Positions 44,763 to 56,399 of a DNA stretch of 64,000 nucleotides are shown piece by piece. Origin of the DNA: Siphonodentalium dalli (Eukaryota; Mollusca; Scaphopoda; Gadilida; Siphonodentaliidae); NCBI GenBank assembly GCA_032622095.1, contig CP136064.1:46573573-46637572 (forward strand), written 5' to 3'. How positions within the stretch are numbered: position 1 is the stretch's first letter; each line of letters starts with the position of its first letter. Under the pieces are notes generated by a model, which worked only from the letters and a program-made list of their open reading frames with translations, did not search any database and was not told the DNA's origin. The translations under genes were made by a program, and so were the position numbers.

Positions 44763-45475
44763 AAAAATAGTACGACTCTGAATTAAAAATATACCACAGT
44801 GAAAACAAGAGAGTTATGTCGATGAGTTACATACATTACGAAACGTTGGACGCTACACAGACAATTACGCCTATACATGTAGGCTTATGTTATAGTTGGT
44901 TAGCAAATATCAAACATTCAAAACCATCATCCAATGCCAAGCGACATACAAATCATGGCAACGTCGTAAATGGTTGAAATGCTTGTAAGAAATGCACATA
45001 TTCTAGATTGTATGTGCATGAAAGCACCCCCGGGGGATTCACCACCCTGGAGTGACAGCGTGACCATGCATGCAGTCTGAGTTAGTCATCACAACCCGCA
45101 ACCAAGTGTTGATTTTTCTGAAGTCTGTTGCCTTCTCGGTTGTGTTTTTCTGTTTTAGAGTTCAATGCATTTATGTCCAGTCCATAACTACTGCAATATC
45201 AGTGTCATTATTTGGAGCATATAAACATCCATCATCGTGATCGTGTTTATTATCCGTGTGCACATGTATCTTCAAAAATGACTGAGAACTGAAACTGTGT
45301 TCAGAAACAAGACTTTTACGAAAATATTTTGTGTCAGTTTTGAATTCGCGCAGATAGGTGCGCGATTTCAAAACTGAGCGAAAAATAGTACTGCGCGAAT
45401 TTAAATACGAGTAAGGTATTGAGATATCTTCAGTGTAGTTTTGTGGTTACGAGAGCTCATTTACCCCCTGATTTC
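44763..45475. other. No gene seen
   Basis: No domain-bearing frame or clear repeat. Confidence 0.35.
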
Positions 45476-45476
45476 T

Positions 45477-45886
45477 GCTCATAATACTACTTATTTATGT
45501 GGGCAGTAGCCTCTATACGGGCGCCTGTGGCGCTTAATATACTATGGGTGGCGGGATGGGGTGGTGGGTGGGAACTCATAATACTACTTATTTATGTGGG
45601 CAGTAGCCTCTATACGGGCGCCTGTGGCGCTTAATATACTATGGGTGGCGGGATGGGGTGGTGGGTGGGAACTCATAATACTACTTATTTATGTGGGCAG
45701 TAGCCTCTATACGGGCGCCTGTGGCGCTTAATATACTATGGGTGGCGGGATGGGGTGGTGGGTGGGAACTCATAATACTACTTATTTATGTGGGCAGTAG
45801 CCTCTATACGGGCGCCTGTGGCGCTTAATATACTATGGGTGGCGGGATGGGGTGGTGGGTGGGAACTCACAATACTACTTATATAG
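45477..45886. repeat. 97-bp tandem array, four copies
   Basis: Unit starts fall at about 45476, 45573, 45670 and 45767, with a partial fifth at 45864. The full units appear identical. Each holds GGGCGCCTGTGGCGCT and a G-rich tail (GGGATGGGGTGGTGGGTGGG). The array ends exactly where the Helitron-like element starts. Confidence 0.9.
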
Positions 45887-46695
45887 TCTCTTCTATATAT
45901 TTTGAGAACTCCTTGTATTCGAGAGATAGTCCACACCCTCCGGACCTCAATGATATGATCGTGAATGAGTATTGATATACCCCACTAAACTTTGACAAAC
46001 ACCAGTAATGGTGTGTAGATCATTTACATATCTCTCCTATATATTTTGATACAATCTATCTAATTTACATATCTCTCTTATATATTTATGTTTGTGTGTG
46101 TGTTGTACTTCATTCAAATCTACGATTCTCGACCGATCGGGACGAAACTTGGTACCTGTGTGTAGTTTGACCAGGCGGTGGTCGTTGTCGTATTGGCGAG
46201 CCCGTGCGACGCCCGTGCAGCGCATGCGCAGACGAGATCTCGGAAACGGGTGGAGCTATCGACTTTAAATTTGGTATGTGAATGTATCTTGCGCCGGGTA
46301 CAAATTTTATCGGGTCGCCGAGCCCGTGCGACGCCCGTGCAGCGCATGCGCAGACGAGATCTCGGAAACGGGTGGAGCTATCGACTTGAAATTTGGCATG
46401 TGAATGTATCTTGCGCCGGGTACAAATTTTATCGGGTCGCCGAGCCCGTGCGACGCCCGTGCAGCGCATGCGCAGATGAGATATCGGAAACGGGTGGAGC
46501 TATCGACTTAAAATTTGGCATGTGAATGTATCTTGCGCCGGGTACAAATTTTCATGCGCAGACCAGATCTCGGAAACTGGTGGAGCTACCGGATACAAAT
46601 TTTTCTTATTGAAACGCGTGGAGCTAAAAATTAAAAAAATATATATAAAAATGTCATGTTTCGGACAAGCCGCCGGTGGCGGGCTAACCTGCTAG
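45887..46695 (+). mobile_element. Helitron-like element 5
   Basis: Starts TCTCTTCTATATATTTTGAG and ends with the hairpin GCCGCCGGTGGCGGGC followed by AACCTGCTAG and T. Two extra 5'-end-like words (TCTCTCCTATATATTTTG at about 46031 and TCTCTCTTATATATTT at about 46071) suggest stacked or re-used 5' ends. Non-autonomous. Confidence 0.7.
46198..46560. repeat. 122-bp tandem modules in the Helitron-like element
   Basis: GAGCCCGTGCGACGCCCGTG begins at 46198, 46320 and 46442, with a partial fourth module near 46554. The units contain GCGCATGCGC and GAGATCTCGG palindromes. Frames of up to 119 codons on both strands (RCTGVARAR and similar) come from this array. Confidence 0.9.
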
Positions 46696-48059
46696 TATTA
46701 TATAATTGTAAAGTTCCTTTTCTTAAATATCCTTTAACATGATTAAGTCCATTTTATTTGTGCTTATAACTATGTCCGTTAAAATTAATATAGGATTTGG
46801 CATTTAATATAGTATCTCCTTATAATAATTAAGGCAATTATGTGAATATTCCAAGGTATTGTCCTATACCCCTTAATAATATTATGTTCTAGTACCCTAT
46901 TGTTAGTAGTACTATGCTGGGTGCCAGCGTTCAAACCAGGCATACTAATGCACATAAATTATCGTGGTGGTGGACAGACAGTTAAACAAACAGACAGACA
47001 GACATACATAACATATAGCCATATGTACATTATAAACATTGTTTATTTGTAGACATCATTTAATGTACTACATGCATATATATATCTTAAGTGGTATATG
47101 GTTTGGTATAAGGGGATTACATGCATTAATAGGTTTTTAGGTATGAGAAAGGGGAGGTTGTCTGCTAAGCATATTAATGAATAGGCATGTCTTTGTGGTC
47201 AGGGTCCCAATTTTTTGCAGACTATTTGTTCCATGTTCTCATAACCAAATTTAGAAATGGAGAGTATATTTCTGGAGCAGTTTTAAATAATTTTGAAAAT
47301 GTTTTAGAACGTACCCCCTAAAGATAATTTATTTATGCCAAAGGTGGAATTTGGTTTTATATGTTACTAATATGTTGATGTTTTGGAAAAGGTGCCAAAG
47401 TTTTTGATAGGGTCATCATCAGTTGCAGATTGCTGACTTGTGGTATACTAAGCATATGCTACATTCCGTTTCTGAAAATCGTACGTTTTCCATTTTGTAA
47501 CAAACTGTACCAGTGGACACACATATATCCAGGATGGATTACATCTGTATTGGATAATAATAATACATCTACAAAATGCAATAGTAGATATCACATAGGC
47601 TGAATAAATACCAGGTACGAGAATTCTACCATCACAGGCTGAAATAAATACATGGTCTTTCGGCATTCTACCATCACATGCTGAATAAAACAATGACCCA
47701 TGTTATTCTATCATCACAGGCTGAATAAATCCAAATGATCGGGGTGAAAAGGCTTTCAAAAGTAATAAGTGTATATATTTTCTAATATTTATATAGCCTA
47801 TTTTATTGCTTCATAATCCGTTTCATTTCGTTTCATATTATTTATGGCTTGTGCCGAATGTTTACTTCCACGTCATATTTGAAGATTCATTCTTTCAGGT
47901 CACAATCAGAAATCTAATCATTCGCGGATTCATCATTCCAAACCAAGCTGCCGCAGTGCACATTCCATGGTAACGTATGTTTCTGACAGAAACATTAATA
48001 TCCTAGAATAAGATGACTTCCGTTCTTTTTTAGAAAATGTCATATTATGCTCAGATAAA
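46696..48059. other. No gene; one short tandem repeat
   Basis: Only a degenerate tandem of ATTCTACCATCACAGGCTGA-type words at about 47585-47730 stands out. Confidence 0.4.
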
Positions 48060-48510
48060 GGGTGTTGTAGTGTGGTCCACAAGACACCATTTTAACACAC
48101 CTCACCCAAATCCAAAATGACCGCCGACCAGCGGGGTACACAGACCGATTCAGGTCAACCAAAGTGTGCTATATGGTGGCTCCCAAGACGTCCTAACTCC
48201 TATACATAATCCCAACACACTCAGCCCGATCCAAAATGACCGCCGCCCAGAGGGGTCCAAATAGGGGACCCATGCAATTTCTCGGCTCCATACAAAGGAT
48301 GTTGTATGTTAGCCCCCAACACACACTAACATGCATGCCACACACCCAACCCGATCCAAGATTGCCGCCGTCCAACAGGGTTCAAATAGGGAACCCATGC
48401 TATTGTTCGCCCCTTGACATATTTAGATGAAATAAAGTGTTTTTTAGTGTGTAGACACCATAAATATTCACCACACACACCTCACCCCGGCCCAAAGTAG
48501 GTCCAAATAG
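48060..48510. repeat. Diverged ~120-bp tandem repeat
   Basis: CCAAAATGACCGCCG-like words recur near 48113, 48232 and 48355, each followed by GGGGTCCAAATAGGG-like sequence. A related segment lies inverted at about 50385-50600. Confidence 0.6.
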
Positions 48511-48689
48511 GGCATACATGACATTTGCAGAGGACTCTAAGTATTAGATGTATTGGTTTGCCGCCTACTCATTTAAACGTGCGTTAGCCGCCTAATAAAT
48601 CGAAAACCATCAGGACTATATATATCTTCATGATATAGTTAAATGTGTCTTCTCTCCAACGAGATACCGGGCGTCTTCATAAAACATAT

Positions 48690-49545
48690 ATCTATCTATC
48701 TATCTCAGTATCTTCATAGGGTGTGGCATCTGAGAGATAATTTATTACGGTCTGAAAACAAGCGATGAGAAACTTGAGGCTGTAATGGTGGGATTGGCTT
48801 TCACAATTTCGTCGCATCAGAACTATAAGGTCGTAACTCACATAACTTTCCGAGAAAATGAAGGTTGAAGTTTTCAGACAACATTTCTCATAATGTTGAC
48901 AAAGCATGACGTATTGTTGTATTTATCCCAATGAAACTGGCATTAGCTGTTCATTGAACCACATATTTTTTCTGTTTACTCCCTCGTTTTCTTTTAAAAA
49001 GCAATAACTTGTTTGGAGATGCGACCTTTTGCGTACGCCAACGAGGATTGGTTTCCGTGCTATATAAGGAAGTTGTGCTAATAAATACAGATTAAGCTAA
49101 ATATGGTGGCAATCGCATGTGTCTATGAACTAAACAGTGCCTATTCTACATTATGAATATTCACTCATGTGCACCATCATACATAAATTTGTGGAACAAT
49201 CACAAAATTTAAATCACCAAATGATCACGTGACTAACATGGAGATACGACCATACAGCACACATTTGAGAATTTACAAACACAAAACAGAAGTCACGTGG
49301 ACAACCTGAAGCATCCGATTGGCTGCTGTTGGACATACGACCTTATAGCACGAATAATTGTGAAGATCGGTGGAGATACGACATTCGTGTCACTGGTTTG
49401 TGAAAATATTTGCCATCCAATGCAAAAACAGTTTGACCCATCGGATTGGATTTTTTCTCACGATTCGAATGATATCAAATACTCATTTCTCGCCAAAATG
49501 GAGTTACGACCTTATATTTCTGATGCGACGATTTTGTAAAGTTTA
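48690..49545. repeat. Region with inverted ATACGACC/GGTCGTA modules
   Basis: CGTCGCATCAGAACTATAAG (about 48810) and its inverse-like word near 49500-49535 face each other. Several GGAGATACGACC words lie between. The 80-codon frame at 49297-49539 is made of these modules, so I do not call it a gene. Confidence 0.5.
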
Positions 49546-49720
49546 GTGGATACAGCGTACATACCTTAATCTGAGACCGATTTCGGTCGTGTAAGGGCAT
49601 GTTCAGATCGGTTGCAATTTTGGTTCGACGCCAGATGGCGAGGAGCGCTGATATGGACAAACTTGTATATTTTGTCAACTCATATTGACTAATCTATAAA
49701 AGCCGCGGGGGCGGAGTTAA

Positions 49721-50065
49721 ATGGGTAGTCTACACCGAATCCGACCATTTATGGGGCCATCTCTGTTATACTCAACAGAATATATGCAACAAATGAATGA
49801 ATTTGAGCCATGGATTAGTGACAAATACACTCAGGTGCTCTATGATCGATAGAAACATGGTAATTATAATGATTAAGGAAAATGATTTTATGACTCCAAT
49901 TTATTTTCATTATAACTACCACGTTGGGCGTATCGTTCATAGAGCACATACATGAGTGTATTTTGCACTAATACATATTTCAAATTCATTCATTTGTTGC
50001 ACATATTATGTTGAGTATAAAAGGAGATGGTCCCATAAATGATCGGATTTAGGTACAGTACCCCT
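49721..50065. mobile_element. 345-bp MITE, TTAA-A(T/G)GGGTA family
   Basis: TTAA at 49717-49720 and 50066-50069. The arms run ATGGGTAGTCTACACC with CCGACCATTTATGG at left and mirror at right (CCATAAATGATCGG, TACAGTACCCCT). Shares the terminal word with 60124-60691. Confidence 0.8.
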
Positions 50066-50184
50066 TTAAGTTACCATGATAACTTTCTAAAGTAGACTGT
50101 ATCGATCTATTTCTGAAAAAAAAATCTGCTGAAGTTGTGTATTTGTGTGGGCGGTAAATTGTTGATACAATGAATCCGATTGAA

Positions 50185-50295
50185 CTCACAGGCACCTGTG
50201 GAAAATTATTAAAATACCAATATAGACTATACCAGTGACTTCTATAGTCTATATTGGTATTTTAGTATTTTTCACAGGGGCATGTGATTGAACTG
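50185..50295. repeat. Hairpin with ~45-bp arms
   Basis: The arms hold ATACCAATATAGACTATA and the inverse, with a spacer of about 10 bases near 50232-50240. CACAGG and TGTG words extend the pairing outward with mismatches. Confidence 0.75.
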
Positions 50296-52811
50296 TCGTC
50301 GATTTACTTCCATTGTCCAAAACGTGTGCCAGTGACGTTGTAGCTGCATCATAAACTTGAACATAAACAAAAACAGTATGGTCGTTTGTTGCTTTTGGGC
50401 GGCGGTCATTTTGGATTGGGATGGGGTGTGTGGGTTGAATGGAAAGGATGTCTTTGGCGCCACCCTGCAACGCCCTTTGTTTGACCTACATCGGTCAATG
50501 GGCTGCTCAATGCTATTGGACCCCTGTTTGCACGCCTCACTATGGCGGCCATTTTCATCGGGTGGGGTGTCTTGGCGGCACCCTACACCACCCTTTGTTT
50601 GAACGAAATATAACACATTCCGGATAAGGAATAAGGAATGGGATCCACCTTTGTTTGAAACAAATAAACTGTTCAGTCTTATGACCAACGTCGATACAGG
50701 TTGCATATAAATGCATTAATATTTAGAATAGCATTATATCTCTATATAGGAAATCCTGTATAGTGCTATCGTGAACGAATACGGGTATAACGAGCGCGAA
50801 TTTAGGACCATCGTATGCTTTACCTGTATCAAGTCAAACGGAACTCGGTACAGACACCAACAATTAGTGTCAGTGGCCTCGTTTTGTGGCGGTCGGTAAA
50901 GAGATACACGCAGTTATCATTACTCACTGTTGACTGTTGCTGCTCGCCCATGACAGAGCTCGTGCTTGTCCACAACCTGCAAAAATGCCATCAGGTAATG
51001 GCATTGCAGATTGATGTGCAAACTTGCCAGTATATGAACCTACCCTAGTAAGTAATAGTGCATGCACACGACGTTAAGGGTAAATGTGATGGACATCAAT
51101 GCTGGTTCAGTATATATTTTCCATGTTTATTGCCTTTGGTGAATATGGGACTAAAATAAATATTTTTTTTCTATAAATACCCGTCTCCTCGCAAGAATAG
51201 TTTGAAATAAAAATAAAAACATTTATCTACCTCCCTCATAACTTTGAAAAAAATATTCCATGAGAAACGAACTATTTTCCTTATCTAGCCTTATAATTAT
51301 GTACATGTGTCCCCGAATGTCATGTCCTGGCCACATATTTTACACATATTGGCTGATATTGAGGCACACTTGTTTCTTGGGGGAAAGTCGGTGGTCATGC
51401 ACAGAAGCCATGGTCTAGAATCGAGACACGTATTCATAGATATTGAGTAATATTTTTTGACGCTTTTGACACAATTTATGAATAATTTATAAAATTATAC
51501 AGAAGTCGTGGAATTTCTAAAATGTTTGGCAGAACACACGATAGAGTTCGTTTTACATTTCAAAAATACACCGCGAAGTGAATATACAGTATCAGAGACC
51601 ACATGAACTCTACACCGACGTGTGTTCAGGAATATATATGTACCTAATTTAACAATGGAAACATACATTTACTACATTAAACTAATTTAAAATTTGAATT
51701 ATATTATTAGCCATGTTCCGCCACACGTACTTGTAACTTGCAACGTGTGTTTCAAAGGGGAATAATTCAATATATTACTGAATGAGCGATCAACCTATGC
51801 AGGCATGCACTATGCGCGGAAAAATACTATTTTGAATGAAGCCAGTTAAGCATGTTGGTGGCGGTCTCTTTACGGACAGATTGTCTCTGCCATCGGATTA
51901 TTGTTAACACGTTCTACTTCAAGGCGGCCCTTTATATCAAAACGTGTAGGTTTGTCGCTGTAAAATCACACTAGTTTTCCCGCCAAGTGTATATCCATAG
52001 CAACACCATGGTAACACACGTCACAAGTTACATGTCCGTGAGGCTGAACCTGGCTAATAGTGTAAGAAAGTGGAATCTCAATGATTATTGGACATTATTA
52101 GTGTTTAGGTTATGATTCTGACCAACAATGTCGATAGGTATACACTGAACCTTTTTTCTTTTAGCTAGAGAGACTACATCCATAAGTAATTAGATAACTA
52201 ATCATATTTCCGACATACTTACAATAACTAATATAACCCTCACTAAGTAAATACATTTATTAGTTAAATTGTTTTTTAAATTACAGATTAATTTGCTTAC
52301 TGTGACTCATGGCACACCGCGTGATCAAACAGCCTAATCTGTACCCACAAGTCTCATCTGCGCTCTGCAACTACTCACCAACTACTACTTTTGGTGGCGA
52401 CGTCATAATACAAGAGTCGTGCTTGTATTTGCACTTGTTATCTGTTTAAACATATTTTATTTGTAACAGCATGGTACAAATATTTCATTATTTATGGCGT
52501 GTTGACATTAACAAGCAGCAAAATGCCAATCAGAAAATATCAGGTTCAAATAACATGTAAAGAATTGGTAACAACGAACTGCTAATGAATGAACGAAAAA
52601 GCATTGCACGTGAGGTACCAGTTGGGAAATTCAAAGCCGATGGGGGGGGGGGGGGGTGCAAATTGAATTATGGGAACCTGGAAGTTTGGCCTGGTTCAAG
52701 GGGGTTGGAAACTCCAATTTTGTAACGTCCCTGAACACATATCCATGTAATTCTGACCGATTCTAACAACCCAACTATAATGGAACTACAAAGTCAGTTG
52801 TTGAAACAAAC
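50296..52811. other. 2.5 kb without recognisable genes
   Basis: 50385-50600 is related to the tandem repeat at 48060-48510, which accounts for the frames of up to 144 codons there. 50815-51048 has a 77-codon frame without domain features. A G run lies at about 52641-52655. Otherwise I see nothing. Confidence 0.35.
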
Positions 52812-53262
52812 GATACCCGCCATATCAAATCCAGTCGTAAGTCGGGATTTTTTTTACTCTGTGCCAATGCATTCTCTTATATATGCGAGTCGACCATAGG
52901 TCGCCTCGCATATATAAGAGAATGCATTGGCCTAACAATTTTTTATCATTTTTAAAAAATAAATGTTTTTACAATTTTTAGGACATAAAACATCCATTAC
53001 CCCGCAGGGAGCCCCACACATATATAGAAGCATATAGAAGAGTGTCGTCTGCTCATGTATGTCTGGGGCTCTGTATGGGTGAAATTATAAAATTGTTAAA
53101 GAATACAAGAAAAAATTATTAAAATTGTAAAACATTGTTAGGCCAATGCATTCTCTTATATATGCGAGGCGACCTATGGTCGACTCGCATATATAAGAGA
53201 ATGTATTGGCACAGGGTAAAAAAAAATCCCGACTTACGACTGGATTTGATATGGCGGGTCAC
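52812..53262. mobile_element. Double-hairpin element, copy E
   Basis: Outer ends ACCCGCCATATC and the inverse GATATGGCGGGTC. Palindromic arms at 52863-52931 and 53142-53210. The spacer has the same CATCCATTACCC and GAGCCCCACACATATATAG words as copy A, in the same orientation. Confidence 0.85.
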
Positions 53263-54212
53263 AAATGATAATATTGATGGGTCATAACCCGAGCGAGTGG
53301 GCGATTATGAGCGTTTCTCTGAGATGACTATAGTATACGCTCTTGGGTTACAAGTGTAAAAAAAGTGTCAAACAAATCTTTTTACCGCAATTGTTGATGT
53401 ACTTGTACTCGTTGTGAGTTGTATAAAAATTAAAATGCTATGTTAAATGGTTTAATGAGATTTTTGAAAGAATTTAATTGACAACTTTTGATATGGGATA
53501 CTGGCAACCTTCTACAACCACGTCAATAAAAGTGTTAAAACCGAGCTAACATTCATTTTAATGATAAACGTTGTTCTCAAACTTTTCAAAAAGATATCTT
53601 GGCTGGAAATATAGCTGGAATTCATTTAGAAATCATGAATAAAATACTGAGAGTGTAGTTGACGAAAAATAGCTTTGCAGCGTTTTTGTGTGCCACTTTT
53701 TATGTACTTCCAATCGTCAATAAATTGCACATTCATTGTTCGTGATTAAAATGATACCAGCGTCGTTGAATACAAACAGACACTCAGAGGAGTGATTTAT
53801 AAATTATGGCGTCGCCATCAAAACAATCTAAATAGTGCACCCAGATGATAGTTATGGGTGCAGCAGCAGGAACATGATTTGCGTGCCCGCCCGAAGGGCG
53901 GCACGAGGACGGTGGTGGGCTCATCCGAAGATCGCCCTTACGCACTGTCTTGAATCTTCTTTGGTCTTTTATCTTCGATAGTCAGGCCGCGGATCGGGTG
54001 GAGAAGTCTTGAGGTGTTATGGGTGCAGACCAGGCTGTTTGATTTATATATGCGGGGTGTAAGTGTGCGCCACGTGTCACTGGATGCGGAACGTGGCTAT
54101 ACTGTAATTCTGGATAATTTTGCCCCATTTTTGTACTTCGCAGTTACCGATTTAAAATTGAAAGCAACATCAATTGTAATTTGATTTTTTCCTTACAGCT
54201 AATCATTATCAT
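53263..54212. other. No gene seen; local GC-rich patch
   Basis: 53880-54060 is conspicuously GC-rich (GCCCGAAGGGC hairpin, GGTGGTGGGCTC) in AT-rich surroundings. I could not match it to rRNA, tRNA or a protein. Confidence 0.35.
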
Positions 54213-54479
54213 CTAAACATTTGGTAACTCTGGAATTGATTGTTTTGTTAAATACTTTATCAGCGGATTCAAACTGCCCAATGCTCTGTAGTTATCGGGG
54301 TAACGACGATCACATTTTTTATATATATTCTTCAGTATGGACTCGCTCCAAGATGTAGGAAAATATGAAGAATTAAGAAGAAAATTGAGCAGCTTTGTTA
54401 AATCGTAATACCATAATCGGTCCATCAGCACATATACTCCACTAATCAGTGACTGAGTCGGTCGTATTATGCATTGCAC
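54213..54479 (-). pseudogene. Reverse-transcriptase fragment of a non-LTR element
   Basis: On the minus strand the frame holds LLNFLLNSSYFPTSWSESIL, then YKKCDRRYPDNYRALGSLN. This matches the N-terminal RT region of LINE ORF2, whose usual form is P-x2-W then P-x-(F/Y)-K-K-G-D then N-Y-R. The glycine before D is replaced by C, and both sides are lost, so it is a short dead fragment. Confidence 0.65.
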
Positions 54480-55437
54480 ATTTATGCCATCTTTTTCACC
54501 CTAATGTTGATATAATATGCACATACATTGAGTGTTACACCCGCTATTTTCAAATAAAATGTTTGTTGTCAAATCATAATGGACTGAACTTTTTGCACTG
54601 ATGTTCGGAATTTATCTTTGACTATAACAATATCTTTGATTTTGTGTGATATTTGTTATTTTGTATATATTAGTACATTTGAACAGACGCCTGTCTCCTA
54701 GCAACAGCTATGCCACATACCCTAAGAGTGAATGTGGAATCATCAAATTGAATTTATATAAAGCCTGCATATTTCATTATATCGACCTATCTAATCCTCC
54801 TTCTAAATTAGGTAGACATGATCATGGGGGGGGGGGTCAAAGGGGCCATGTCTATTCAATACAACGTTCGCTTGTTTGTGTTTCTCTGTCAGATCACTTT
54901 CCCATTTTTTCTTCCAGAATTTACCATCGGGGCACAATCGAAAGAACGGGAAACAACGGAATGGATAAAGGCTAATGTGGCCCTAAATAGTCTTGTGTCC
55001 CGAATAAATATTGTGGTAGTTAATCTTCTGATTTGATTCGTCCTTGACAATGAAGTGGGTGTTGGGAGGTATACGCCCATTACACAGCTTATACGGGCCA
55101 ATTATGTTCAATAGTTGGAAATTTGGGTTGAATTTGTTCCGATAGTTTGTTAGGTTGCAAATTACCACCCCTCCAACTGTTGGACAGGTTGAGGAACTAG
55201 TTGGGAATATTCAACCAGGAATTAGGGATAGTTTCAAATGGAATTCGTCCGAATTTCGGCCTAGTTCAAGGAGATGCAGTGCCAATGTGGACACTACAAC
55301 GGAAAATATCTAGCCATGCTTGCATGTCCATGAACATCATCGGTCCGAACCAATGTTTGATAAGTTCTAATCTGTCGATTGTAATGTCACCCACTCCCGT
55401 TGAATCATTAATACCAGTTAACAAAGTGGACGAAAAC
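54480..55437. other. No supported gene
   Basis: A frame near 54870 contains LSDHFPIFS, which resembles the end of a LINE endonuclease domain, but the surrounding residues do not support it. A G run lies at about 54824-54834. Confidence 0.35.
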
Positions 55438-55682
55438 CGAATGCAGTTAACAGAGGGGGGTGAATACTGCATGCAGTTAACAGATGGGTGAATACTGAAT
55501 GCAGTTAACAGATGGGTGAATACTGAATGCGTTAAAGTTAACAGAGGGGGTAAATACTCAATGCAGTTAACAGAGGGGGTGAATACTGAATGCAGTTAAC
55601 AGAGGGGTGAATACTGAATACCAGTTGACAGAGGGGGTGAATACTGAATGCAATTAACATAGGGGTGAATACTGAATATTAG
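55438..55682. repeat. Short tandem repeat GAATGCAGTTAACAGAGGGGGT
   Basis: About eight to nine imperfect units of roughly 26-30 bp with ATACTGAATGCAGTTAACAG as core. Confidence 0.85.
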
Positions 55683-55768
55683 TTAAGAAAATATGTGATG
55701 AAGGAAAAAGATACCATCTAGTTTCATCATTTTTCTCAATAGTAATCTGCCAAACGGTACGACATTAA

Positions 55769-55894
55769 GCCTTTCAGTGCCAAGTCCGATTTTTGTATCA
55801 ACCCATATTTCCTTGATCATTTTTCAAATTTATTGATTATAATAATGTGATACATTGACGGAAAGAGCTCTTAGAGGACTTGGCACTGAAAGGG
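55769..55894. mobile_element. 126-bp MITE, ends CCTTTCAGTGCCAAGTCC
   Basis: TTAA at 55765-55768 and 55895-55898. The left terminus GCCTTTCAGTGCCAAGTCC and the right GGACTTGGCACTGAAAGGG are inverse. The right TTAA is also the left TTAA of the next element. Confidence 0.85.
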
Positions 55895-55898
55895 TTAA

Positions 55899-56393
55899 AG
55901 GCACGTGCGGCCTTAATTGTCGAAAATATTCATATTTGTTCCAAACACCGTAAACAGAAAAACATTAAAACGCATATAGTTTCGTTCATATATACCATGA
56001 CCATCACGTAAACAGCATGTTATCATAAATACCTACTATATTTTACCTAAGCATAAGAGCCTGATTGGGTTACAGAGGACAGCACAATGCTACTGGCTAA
56101 TCACACACAAATGGCATAAACGCTCTTTATTAGTTCCATATCAGGAATTCACCAACAAAGAACGCTCTTTATGTTTACCATCATAATATAAACAAACACC
56201 AGAAAAGTAACTTTTTATGCTTTTGTTTCATAACAATGGTTAAACATATGAGAATAACATACTGTTTATGCGATATTTCTTATTTATATACGGACAAAGT
56301 CTGTCTACATTTTGATGTTCTTTCTGTTTGTGGCGGTTTTTGACGGGTGGAAATATTTTCACAGGATACCCACCGCCAAGGCCAGCCGTACCT
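55899..56393. mobile_element. 495-bp MITE, TTAA-AGGCACGTGCGG, reference copy
   Basis: TTAA at 55895-55898 and 56394-56397. It is uninterrupted, so it serves as the reference for the copies at 3051, 10903, 17095/21166/25909 and 42896. It contains two AACGCTCTTTA words and GTAAACAGAAAAACATTAAA. Non-coding. Confidence 0.85.
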
Positions 56394-56399
56394 TTAAGA

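Noticed and set aside
46110-46525. 115-119-codon frames rich in Arg/Ala
   Set aside because: Generated by the 122-bp array inside a Helitron-like element. Both strands are equally open.
53880-54060. rRNA fragment in the GC-rich patch
   Set aside because: I could not match any conserved rRNA segment. High GC alone is not evidence.
54860-54930. LSDHFPIFS as the end of a LINE endonuclease domain
   Set aside because: Only the short motif fits. Upstream residues do not resemble the domain and no stop-free extension supports it.
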